IMG/VR virus record: IMGVR_UViG_3300018424_000308
Location: 1-21,235 of that record
DNA length: 21,235 nucleotides
Strand: one strand, 5' to 3'
Source of the DNA: a virus
Position 1 is the stretch's first letter. Each line of letters opens with the position of its first letter. Under the pieces are notes generated by a model. The model had not been told where the DNA came from, searched no databases, and saw only the letters and a list, made by a program, of their open reading frames with translations. Below are positions 15,023 to 21,235 of this stretch, one piece after another. The position numbers were made by a program, and so were the translations under genes.

Positions 15023-16054
15023 ATGGCAGTCCGAAAACCTGTATATTTTGATCAAGCATTAAAATCTTTCAAAGAATTATCCGATGATCAATTAGAAATT
15101 TTGAGTTACACTGTGAGAAAAAAATATGCCAGTCTACTTGCAACTAATTCATCTACTATAGGAGGCGCCATATCAGCAGGCGCATCAGCGAGTAATTATA
15201 GTTCAGTAGGCACCATATATGACACAATCACTAACACAACTACAAGAACACAGACCGATAACACATCACCTCCACCAGGTGCGGACAACACTTTTCCCAG
15301 TACATTATCATCTTCGGCACACGTAGAAACTCAAACATCATATAGTTATAGGCAATATATACCATCCAATACCATCACAAACTCGACATTCAATACTTAC
15401 AGTTATTTGGTATGGAATAACACAATAAAAGGTTTGCAATTTGAAAAATCTACAGCAAATTTTTTTGATACGATAATATCAGATTGTGTCAATCAAATTC
15501 ATACCGGAGACAGAGTTGGTTCTCAATATTTTGCATTATCTACACCAACAAATGGAACTTGGGCTGATTTGGGTTTAGTTTATCGAGACACTACTTATTA
15601 CAATACGACAGTAAATTTCAACAGATATGTAAAAACAGCAGATAGCAACGAATCAAATGTATTAAACAATCCTTCGGTATACAAGTTTTTATCTAGATAC
15701 AATGGAATTGTAAATAACAATCCAAAATTAACTGAAATACCAATTAATGATGTTACGAATAATTTAATCACTGATATTTTAGTTAAAATGCTGGAAATTA
15801 GACATCCAAAATATACTCTAACAAGAATTGGTGCGACTAATAGCACAACTGCAGCGACTACAACAATATCATCCTATAGTGGGACAAATCATGGATTTTT
15901 ATATGAAAGATTTGTTTTATCAGGATATACCCTTTCTTCAGTAAGTGGTCCTTCAGGAGGAGTATACACTGGAAGTTATGTTCCGGATAATAATAGTTAT
16001 AGATATAATGTATGGGCACTTGTTCCAAATGGAAATAACACAACTTTACTATGA
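15023..16054 (+). CDS. putative virion structural protein A2 (paralogue of A1)
   Basis: A 343-residue paralogue of the protein at 13211-14359, sharing the N-terminal helical region (KELSDDQLEILSY.VRKKYASLL) and scattered later motifs. After it comes an extreme Ser/Thr-rich stretch: 27 of 64 residues at 43-106, including TNTTTRTQTDNTS and STLSSS. This is a plausible acceptor for O-glycosylation by the neighbouring enzymes or a flexible exposed linker. The C-terminal part is Gly/Tyr/Asn/Ser-rich and beta-prone (SGPSGGVYTGSYVPDNNSYR). ATG 15023 is preceded by GAGGAA at 15008-15013 in the end of B1. The A2 stop falls in the ribosome site region of B2, so the two are tightly coupled. Identity as fibre, neck or decoration protein cannot be decided. 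Confidence 0.57.
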   Translation: MAVRKPVYFDQALKSFKELSDDQLEILSYTVRKKYASLLATNSSTIGGAISAGASASNYSSVGTIYDTITNTTTRTQTDNTSPPPGADNTFPSTLSSSAHVETQTSYSYRQYIPSNTITNSTFNTYSYLVWNNTIKGLQFEKSTANFFDTIISDCVNQIHTGDRVGSQYFALSTPTNGTWADLGLVYRDTTYYNTTVNFNRYVKTADSNESNVLNNPSVYKFLSRYNGIVNNNPKLTEIPINDVTNNLITDILVKMLEIRHPKYTLTRIGATNSTTAATTTISSYSGTNHGFLYERFVLSGYTLSSVSGPSGGVYTGSYVPDNNSYRYNVWALVPNGNNTTLL

Positions 16055-16063
16055 GAGGTGATC

Positions 16064-16561
16064 ATGGAAATAGATATTGAAAATATTGAAATTATTGATG
16101 CTGTACATCCTGATATTTCAGAAAAAAAATTAGTATTGGTAGAATATCTTGATATTGCCGGGTTGACAAAAAGCGTGGCTATTAGTATTGATGACGGCAC
16201 AGATATATCAAAAAAAGTATTGGAAAAATTTTCAGAAGATGATATTGTAAAAAATACCAAAATATTATACGATGAAAACAAAAAGAAAGCAGAAGATTTT
16301 CTGCAGTATTTAGAATGGAGAGATTCAGGAAAAATATCTGCTAATGATATTAAAGAAGTTGAAGTAGAAAAAGAAATGTCACTAGAATTATTGGAAAATA
16401 CGTCTGTTGAAGATTTATTTAAGATAAAACTCAATATATTTGATTTGGAAGAGTTTCAAGAATTTGAAGACCGAGATTTAAGGTCAAAAATTAGAAAATC
16501 AAAAACATTACCAGAACTAATGCATCATTACTATGATTTTCTAGTTAGACAAGATTCGTAA
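16064..16561 (+). CDS. small acidic partner protein B2 (paralogue of B1)
   Basis: A 165-residue acidic protein without the repeated N-terminal tail of B1, but with the same body. It has LVLVEYLDIAGLTKSVAISIDDG in the N-terminal half, EDDIVKN, FLQYLEWRDSGK, then VEDLFKIKLNIFD and LRSKIRKSKTLPELMHHYYDFL. Start chosen at ATG 16064, with AGAGGTG (16054-16060) as the ribosome site. The in-frame GTG at 16058 lies inside that site and is unlikely to be used. It directly follows A2 as B1 follows A1. Its last 31 bases overlap the end of the convergent glycosyltransferase gene on the other strand. Confidence 0.62.
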   Translation: MEIDIENIEIIDAVHPDISEKKLVLVEYLDIAGLTKSVAISIDDGTDISKKVLEKFSEDDIVKNTKILYDENKKKAEDFLQYLEWRDSGKISANDIKEVEVEKEMSLELLENTSVEDLFKIKLNIFDLEEFQEFEDRDLRSKIRKSKTLPELMHHYYDFLVRQDS

Positions 16562-17232
16562 TCATGATCATACTTTAGTATGATATCTAAATTAAACCTA
16601 GTATTCATGAAATGTACCATTTTAATTTGATCGTTAAATTCTCCTGCCAAATAAGCCCAACCAGAAGGATGTTTACAGTTTAAATCTAAATATTCTTCAA
16701 AATATTTAGGTTCATCATAAGTTGAATCGTATCTAAAAAACCAACTATCTGGTAAAAATTTTAATTTTAGTTTTTTGCGCACCATTGTTTCTACAAAAAA
16801 CTGCTCTCCATTAACTTTACCAGTTGTTATTTTATTTTCTAAAAAATAATTCATCCAAAAATTTGGTTTAGACATAAATTCATCGTAAATGTATTTACAA
16901 TCTTTAGGATAATATTTTTGAAATCCCCCATTTAATTTATAATTACCCTTATCAGTATCTTTCCACCAAGAATTAGCAGATAAAAATTCACCTCTTTCGA
17001 TAGGATATTCTATCGCTTCCATATAGTCATTGATGAATAACATATCAATATCAATTACTAAAACCGGTTCATCAATATTCAAATTCATTATTCTCAATTT
17101 ATTCCACTGAAGAATCATTCCATCAATCTCATCTCTAATCCATGTAACTTCACCTAATTTATGATTAATGTATTTTTCTACATCTTCTCCGTACTTATCG
17201 CCTATTCTAACAGCAAATATTTTTGTGCCCAT
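16531..17232 (-). CDS. small DxD glycosyltransferase-like protein (paralogue 1)
   Basis: A 233-residue protein with a GT8-like GT-A layout: N-terminal KIFAVRIGDKYGEDVEKYIN, then VLVIDIDMLF with the DxD pair D61/D63, and WWKDTDKGNYKLNGGFQKY in the acceptor half. The GxKYxxxxV opening is shared with the proteins at 17202-17759 and 18965-19714, marking three diverged paralogues. Start chosen at ATG 17232 (GAGAAG six bases upstream); TTG 17238 is an in-frame alternative. It overlaps the end of the upstream gene by 31 bases and its own end overlaps B2 on the other strand by 31 bases. Donor and acceptor are unknown. Confidence 0.65.
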   Translation of the reverse strand: MGTKIFAVRIGDKYGEDVEKYINHKLGEVTWIRDEIDGMILQWNKLRIMNLNIDEPVLVIDIDMLFINDYMEAIEYPIERGEFLSANSWWKDTDKGNYKLNGGFQKYYPKDCKYIYDEFMSKPNFWMNYFLENKITTGKVNGEQFFVETMVRKKLKLKFLPDSWFFRYDSTYDEPKYFEEYLDLNCKHPSGWAYLAGEFNDQIKMVHFMNTRFNLDIILKYDHDYESCLTRKS

Positions 17233-17759
17233 TCGCAACTTCTCATACTTTCAAAAGACTGGTTAAATAAACAAACAGGATAATTTAATTCTTTTCTATC
17301 AAACATCCAAGACCAGCAAACTTTATCGTATGTTTGATAATCAATCTCTCTGTAAATAAACTCATCTATGCCTCTCCAATATTTCACCCTACTATAATCC
17401 TCATCCTGATAAAATTTATCGTAAATGTGTGACAAATCTCCTACCCACGATATAATTGAAGAATTTAAAGGAGTATGCGCAGGCTGTCTCCACCACGCCT
17501 TAATTACTGTAAAATTCTTACGTAGTAAGGTTTTTATATTGGATCTGATGACTACATCTAAATCAAAAAAAATATATTGTTTATTTTCTTTAAATCTTTT
17601 AAAAATTTTTAATTTATCGTAAACAGAACCTTCTCCATCTGTTATTCCCGAAATCTCATAATCAATATCATCACAATTTTTTTTTATCATATGATTTAGA
17701 TTATCCACCCACCATTGATCATATTTGTTTCCTGTACAAACATATATTATTGTTACCAT
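17202..17759 (-). CDS. small DxD glycosyltransferase-like protein (paralogue 2)
   Basis: A 185-residue protein opening IIYVCTGNKYDQWWVDNLN, with the metal-binding type motif FFDLDVV (D66/D68). A signature WWRQPAHTPLNSSIISW around 89-105 matches YWRDPLSHV...TPLNSSFVAW in the protein at 18965-19714; both also end with CLFNxS. It is shorter than its paralogues at the C-terminus. The ATG (17757-17759) overlaps the preceding methyltransferase-like gene by seven bases, and only a weak AGG lies upstream, so expression probably depends on coupling. Likely a sugar transferase of unknown specificity. Confidence 0.65.
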   Translation of the reverse strand: MVTIIYVCTGNKYDQWWVDNLNHMIKKNCDDIDYEISGITDGEGSVYDKLKIFKRFKENKQYIFFDLDVVIRSNIKTLLRKNFTVIKAWWRQPAHTPLNSSIISWVGDLSHIYDKFYQDEDYSRVKYWRGIDEFIYREIDYQTYDKVCWSWMFDRKELNYPVCLFNQSFESMRSCEWAQKYLLLE

Positions 17760-18385
17760 TGGCCTATAACCATAAATCTAGTGTAATTATTCATTTTCAT
17801 TTTACCTGAATATAAAACTTTTTTAATTTGGTTTTTTTGAATCAATTCTTCTGCTGAATGAACGCAATTAACATGCTCTGGTAAATTAAAATAATTATTT
17901 GATTGTAAAACTAATATAGGCTTGAAAGGATAATCTTTATAAAATTTTTTCATAACAACTACATCTCGCATGTGTTCTGAAGAAGTATTAATAATTAAAT
18001 GTCTTCTTCTGATTTCTTCTCTATCAAAATAATCATCAAATACAGATATTTTATAGTTATAATTAAAAAAATTAGTGTATTGTGCAAATATTTTTTTGCA
18101 AGTTTCATCTAGTTCAAAAAAATCTATTTGATCGATTTTAAATGCAAAATTCAACATTTCGATCAAAGGAAAACCAAACCACCCTCCAATAATTTCTATT
18201 TTAATTGGTACCACAAAATTGCATGTTTTTTCTAATTGTCTAATCATCCAAATTTTAGATTCATGTTGACCTTCGGACACGGAATCAATATAACTATTCA
18301 AATAATTTGGATGATTATTTAATATAAACGATTGAGCTCTAAAATATGGAGAATTTACATATCTATCAAATTCCAAATTCATCAT
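17753..18385 (-). CDS. SAM-dependent methyltransferase-like protein (paralogue 1)
   Basis: A 210-residue class I methyltransferase-fold protein of a type I recall from phages and marine bacteria. It has IEIIGGWFGFPLIEML (SAM loop around 65-71), IDFFELDETCKKIF (acidic residue after strand 2, about 87-100), VFDDYF (about 116-121), then IINTSSEHM (131-139), VLQSNNYF, HVNCVHSAEELI and a YTRFMVIG end. The N-terminal third (EGQHESKIWMIRQL) is a helical cap. It is clearly paralogous to 19731-20465, even at DNA level around the SAM loop. The ATG overlaps the upstream gene as ATGA. The substrate is unknown; adjacency to sugar transferases suggests glycan methylation. Confidence 0.7.
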   Translation of the reverse strand: MMNLEFDRYVNSPYFRAQSFILNNHPNYLNSYIDSVSEGQHESKIWMIRQLEKTCNFVVPIKIEIIGGWFGFPLIEMLNFAFKIDQIDFFELDETCKKIFAQYTNFFNYNYKISVFDDYFDREEIRRRHLIINTSSEHMRDVVVMKKFYKDYPFKPILVLQSNNYFNLPEHVNCVHSAEELIQKNQIKKVLYSGKMKMNNYTRFMVIGQW

Positions 18386-18978
18386 AAATTATCACCCACA
18401 ACCATAAAATAATTTAAATTTTTTTGATCATATTCACGAATCACGGACCATGTCTCTTGGTGTTCAACATTTTTTATGTTGTTTTGACTAATCAAGTCTT
18501 CACAAGAATTTATTGGATTAGGAATGTATAATTTATCATCATCATTACCAATTAAAATAAAATTTCCATTATATATTTTACCTACAGGAAATGTATATTC
18601 ACAATATCTATGAATAAAATTACCTTTTAAATTTAAATCATCAAATATGACATCTTTTCTATAACTTTTTTCTGTCAATTTCATGTTTGAATCATGAACT
18701 ATTTCATCAAAATCAAAAAAATTAAAATTATTGACATTTAAAAAAATTTTTTTAATTAAATATAAATCTAAATCACAAAACCAACTGCATAAAACATTGT
18801 AATCCTGATTATTATCTTCATGATTGCAAAAAATATAATTGTATATTTTATTAATCAAATCCGCATGAGTTTTTCTATAATATCGTTTTCGAATATAATC
18901 ATATTCCCCCATCAATCTTTTAGGACGTTCTATGTTTAGATAATCATAGTTTTTTCGTAGCTTGTCATATTCTATCAT
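18382..18978 (-). CDS. diverged methyltransferase-fold paralogue, possibly non-catalytic
   Basis: A 198-residue protein with the same element order as its two neighbours but altered motifs. NVLCSWFCDLDLYLI (61-75) stands in place of IEIIGGWFG, followed by NFFDFDE, DVIFDDL, FIHRYCEYTFPVG in place of IINTSSEHM, and NFILIGNDDD in place of VLQSNNY. Then come NPINSCEDLISQNNIKNV and YFMVVGDNL at the end. The Gly-rich SAM loop is lost, so SAM binding may be lost or changed. It could be a regulatory partner of the active paralogues or have a new substrate. The ATG at 18976-18978 overlaps the upstream glycosyltransferase gene by 14 bases. Confidence 0.55.
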   Translation of the reverse strand: MIEYDKLRKNYDYLNIERPKRLMGEYDYIRKRYYRKTHADLINKIYNYIFCNHEDNNQDYNVLCSWFCDLDLYLIKKIFLNVNNFNFFDFDEIVHDSNMKLTEKSYRKDVIFDDLNLKGNFIHRYCEYTFPVGKIYNGNFILIGNDDDKLYIPNPINSCEDLISQNNIKNVEHQETWSVIREYDQKNLNYFMVVGDNL

Positions 18979-19714
18979 ATTTCATCCACATATCATAAGC
19001 CCAATCAGTTGTTTCATGCAATTCTATTTGTGTCTCATTTTTCCTAGCCCATGCCTTATGTGATGTATTAAAGAGACAAATTTTATAATTTTCACGAAAC
19101 TCAGTAGGTTTCAAATCATTAGGATATTCGGCACCAATGTTATAGTTATAAACTATTCCTTTATTCCAGAGATTAATTTGATCTTTTCGATAGCATTGAT
19201 AAAATATATACTTATCGAATGATGGATAGGTAAAAAATGCTCTTTCTTTATTTTTTAATAAATTTTCATACATTTCAATACCAACATCATCTTGCCATGC
19301 AACAAATGAGGAATTTAACGGAGTCGTCATAAATGAATAATTTTTAACATGAGATAAAGGATCTCTCCAATAATTCATAATAAATCTCGGTTTATTATGA
19401 TTCATTTCAATTAATTCTGTCAAATCATTTTGAATCAAAATATCAAGATCAAACCATGCCTTTTTGCCTGAAATATTTTTAAAATCATTAAAATAACACA
19501 TTTTTTCAGATGTGAAAATTTTTGTTCTAGGAAATTCAGAGAAATCATCAGGAATTTTATGCACTTCTATATCTTTATATAAACCATAGGGATTGTCGGT
19601 CAAACAATGAAAATTAAACGAATTTTTATAGTTTATAATCAAGGAATTAAATAATCTGTTAACATATTCGGGACCATATTTATTGCCCCATTTTAAACAA
19701 AAAAAATTTGTCAT
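18965..19714 (-). CDS. small DxD glycosyltransferase-like protein (paralogue 3)
   Basis: A 249-residue protein opening FFCLKWGNKYGPEYVNRLF, with KAWFDLDILI as the DxD-type motif (D89/D91). YWRDPLSHV around 115-123 and TPLNSSFVAW at 131-140 are shared with paralogue 2, and YKICLFNTSHKAW lies near the end. It retains the full-length C-terminal region lacking in paralogue 2. The ATG 19714 has GGGAT six bases upstream and lies 16 bases after the preceding methyltransferase gene. Likely an enzyme adding a sugar to a glycan or protein made by this cassette; specificity cannot be read. Confidence 0.66.
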   Translation of the reverse strand: MTNFFCLKWGNKYGPEYVNRLFNSLIINYKNSFNFHCLTDNPYGLYKDIEVHKIPDDFSEFPRTKIFTSEKMCYFNDFKNISGKKAWFDLDILIQNDLTELIEMNHNKPRFIMNYWRDPLSHVKNYSFMTTPLNSSFVAWQDDVGIEMYENLLKNKERAFFTYPSFDKYIFYQCYRKDQINLWNKGIVYNYNIGAEYPNDLKPTEFRENYKICLFNTSHKAWARKNETQIELHETTDWAYDMWMKYDRI

Positions 19715-19730
19715 GAATTGATCCCATCAA

Positions 19731-20465
19731 TTACCATCGACCGATAACCATATAACGCTTATACAATGGCAAATCATATGATCCTGAGTAATATACTTGT
19801 TTGATTTCATTTTTCTCTATCAATTCAGCTTCGGATTCAACACAATTTATATGATCTTTAATTTCTTTATAATCATTCGATTGTATTACCAACATGGGGT
19901 ATTCTGGATAATCCTTATAGTAACTTTTCATTTTTACAATATCCATCATATGTTCTGATGATGTGTTAATTATCATATTTCTACGTCTAAGATCTTTTCG
20001 TTGAAAATAATCATCAAACATAGATATTTTAAATTTAGGTTTAAAATTGTTTATATATTGTGCTAAAACTTTTTTACAGTTATTATCAATTTCATAAAAA
20101 TCTATTTGTTTAATATCAATAAAAGAATCCAAAAATTCAATAAACGGATAACCAAACCAACCTCCGATTATTTCTATGTGTTGAAATTTTTGTATATTAA
20201 TTTTTCTAAGTTCTTCAATGATCCATTTCTTAGATTCATATTGTCCTAAAGAAAGAGAATCATCAAAACTATCCAAATAATCATTTAAGTTATTATATAC
20301 CCATTGTCTAGTCCAATAATATGGTGTATCTCTTTGACCATTTTCGCATTGCGAAATTTTCAACTTAAAATTTCCAATCTTTCTGTTTAAATTACCTATT
20401 TCAATATTGTGGTCTTGTATTTTTAATTTTAAATTAATATACTCATCAATATAACTCATTTCCAT
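19731..20465 (-). CDS. SAM-dependent methyltransferase-like protein (paralogue 2) with N-terminal coiled coil
   Basis: A 244-residue paralogue of 17753-18385. It has IEIIGGWFGYPFIEFL (SAM loop around 100-105), IDFYEIDNNCKKVLAQY, ISMFDDYF, IINTSSEHM, VIQSNDY, HINCVESEAELI and YKRYMVIGRW as the last ten residues. It carries about 35 extra residues at the start (YINLKLKIQDHNIEIGNLN...) with hydrophobic heptad spacing, probably a coiled coil for dimerisation or partner binding. ATG 20465 was kept, with GGAG four bases upstream; ATG 20459 is an alternative with the same site ten bases away. It overlaps the radical SAM gene by ten bases. Substrate unknown. Confidence 0.7.
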   Translation of the reverse strand: MEMSYIDEYINLKLKIQDHNIEIGNLNRKIGNFKLKISQCENGQRDTPYYWTRQWVYNNLNDYLDSFDDSLSLGQYESKKWIIEELRKINIQKFQHIEIIGGWFGYPFIEFLDSFIDIKQIDFYEIDNNCKKVLAQYINNFKPKFKISMFDDYFQRKDLRRRNMIINTSSEHMMDIVKMKSYYKDYPEYPMLVIQSNDYKEIKDHINCVESEAELIEKNEIKQVYYSGSYDLPLYKRYMVIGRW

Positions 20466-21235
20466 TGATCTCCGAATGCATCAAAACCTTTTCCGCATTT
20501 TTGTGCGCAAATCTCTGCCCTACCAAGTTCACAAGATGGTATAAACCAAGATTTCTCAATTCTTTTAAAAAAATCACCTTCAATAATGTCTCTTATAGGC
20601 GTTTCTAAAGCATTTATGTTTTTCAAATCATCTATAAATTTCCAAATCTGATCTTGACCTATTCTATGATATGTCTTATACAATCTACCCGCAGTCCAAC
20701 AACATGGAAAAATTAATCCCTCAGCGGAAATATATATTTCTTTATTTTTTATTGATTTACATACTATGTCAGTTTGATCCAAGTAATTATTAAAACTTCC
20801 ATATTTTTCAATCAAATCTTCATAAGCATTTACACTTTTATTTTGATATTCGATATTAGTAGGGGGTTTGATAACATTTCCTTTTTTTGTTTCTTTTTCA
20901 TTAATTTTATTAAATGTTTGTACCCATCTACCCGATTTCTTTTTTACAAATTCTAGACCGAATAACTTTGCCATTCTTTCAGCATCTTCAACTTGATGCT
21001 CATTATGTTCAAATATTAAAAAAACCCATAAACCTCTACCTCCTGCTTGAGTAAAAGAATCCATCGAATTTTCAACTTTTTTCCAATCAACATTAACTCT
21101 ATATAAATGATTCGTATCTTCCAAGCCATCAACAGAAAAGGTTACTCTACCATGTTTTCCCATTATTTTAGCAAGTTCTTTCCACCACTTTGAGTTTCTT
21201 GTTCCCCCATTAGTAGTCATGTGTAAATATAAATC
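20456..21235 (-). CDS. radical SAM/SPASM-like protein (5' partial)
   Basis: C-terminal part of a probable radical SAM enzyme. The frame is open to the window edge (DLYLH precedes the ATG at 21218-21220), and DLYLHMTTNGG is a typical internal strand of the radical SAM barrel. The start and the CxxxCxxC cluster motif therefore lie outside the window. Counting from that Met, FSVDGLEDTNHLYR (28-41) is a barrel strand typical of the family. The C-terminal cysteines C154, C173, C174 (FPCCW), C230, C238 and C242 fit a SPASM-like auxiliary iron-sulfur domain (EGLIFPCC). SPASM proteins often modify peptides or sugars and cofactors. It is the upstream member of the cassette and overlaps the methyltransferase gene by ten bases. 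Catalytic status cannot be judged without its N-terminus. Confidence 0.78.
   Translation of the reverse strand, partial: DLYLHMTTNGGTRNSKWWKELAKIMGKHGRVTFSVDGLEDTNHLYRVNVDWKKVENSMDSFTQAGGRGLWVFLIFEHNEHQVEDAERMAKLFGLEFVKKKSGRWVQTFNKINEKETKKGNVIKPPTNIEYQNKSVNAYEDLIEKYGSFNNYLDQTDIVCKSIKNKEIYISAEGLIFPCCWTAGRLYKTYHRIGQDQIWKFIDDLKNINALETPIRDIIEGDFFKRIEKSWFIPSCELGRAEICAQKCGKGFDAFGDQWK

Noticed and set aside
15997-16434. 145-codon - strand frame over the end of A2 and B2
   Set aside because: Ser/Ile/Phe-rich antisense shadow of acidic helical coding sequence; B2 has a clear start, ribosome site and paralogue.
16567-16584. Inverted repeat ATCATACT-TT-AGTATGAT after the B2 stop as a terminator
   Set aside because: The stem is AT-only apart from two pairs, no T-run follows, and the segment is coding sequence of the convergent glycosyltransferase. 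At most a weak structure.
1-21235. tRNA genes, CRISPR arrays, insertion sequences or integrase
   Set aside because: No cloverleaf-like segment, regularly spaced repeat, transposase or recombinase motif was found on either strand; coding density leaves only one gap above 50 bases.

Overview
The window looks like part of the genome of an AT-rich marine T4-like myovirus (Caudoviricetes). The core markers are clear by motif and by order. A gp26-type baseplate/tail-assembly protein, a small gp51-position ORF and a tape-measure-like protein lie on the + strand. The replication and late-transcription set gp32 (ssDNA-binding protein), gp59 (helicase loader) and gp33 (late transcription co-activator) lies on the - strand, in the same relative order as T4. 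The gp32 has the cysteine-free form that I recall from marine T4-like phages. The host cannot be read from the window; low GC and the family affinities suggest a marine bacterium such as SAR11 or a picocyanobacterium (inference). No tRNA, integrase, transposase or CRISPR array is visible, and the only non-coding gap above 50 bases is 13135-13210.

Layout. (1) 1-3616, + strand: gp26-like gene (5' end outside the window), a small ORF overlapping its stop, and a 918-residue tape-measure candidate. (2) 3613-6011, - strand: a tightly overlapping ClpP-like protease, gp33, gp59, gp32 operon. (3) 6004-13134, - strand, same transcription unit: three glycan-modification genes. Two are large multidomain fusions (GT4-FkbM methyltransferase-GT, and GT2-GT4-TibC/Aah-like O-heptosyltransferase). 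They follow a consensus sigma70-type promoter at 13170-13198. (4) 13211-16561, + strand: four genes forming a duplicated two-gene module, A1-B1-A2-B2 (A, putative virion structural protein; B, small acidic protein). (5) 16531-21235, - strand: a second sugar/modification cassette with a radical SAM/SPASM-like protein (5' end outside the window), three methyltransferase-fold paralogues and three small DxD glycosyltransferase paralogues, interleaved and mostly overlapping.

How the parts may work together. The + strand genes look like late structural genes and the - strand genes like early/middle genes. The structural A-B block sits between two dense sets of glycosyltransferases and methyltransferases. 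One of these enzymes carries a domain whose known relatives add heptose to Ser/Thr of autotransporter adhesins, and A2 has a stretch in which 27 of 64 residues are Ser or Thr. A phage-encoded glycosylation system acting on virion proteins is therefore the leading hypothesis for an undescribed system here; modification of host surface glycan or of DNA remains possible. A second notable signal is a T8 run at the gp26 stop codon that places the downstream small ORF exactly in the -1 frame, the arrangement expected for a programmed frameshift in tail-assembly chaperones. All calls come from reading the sequence; no searches were run.
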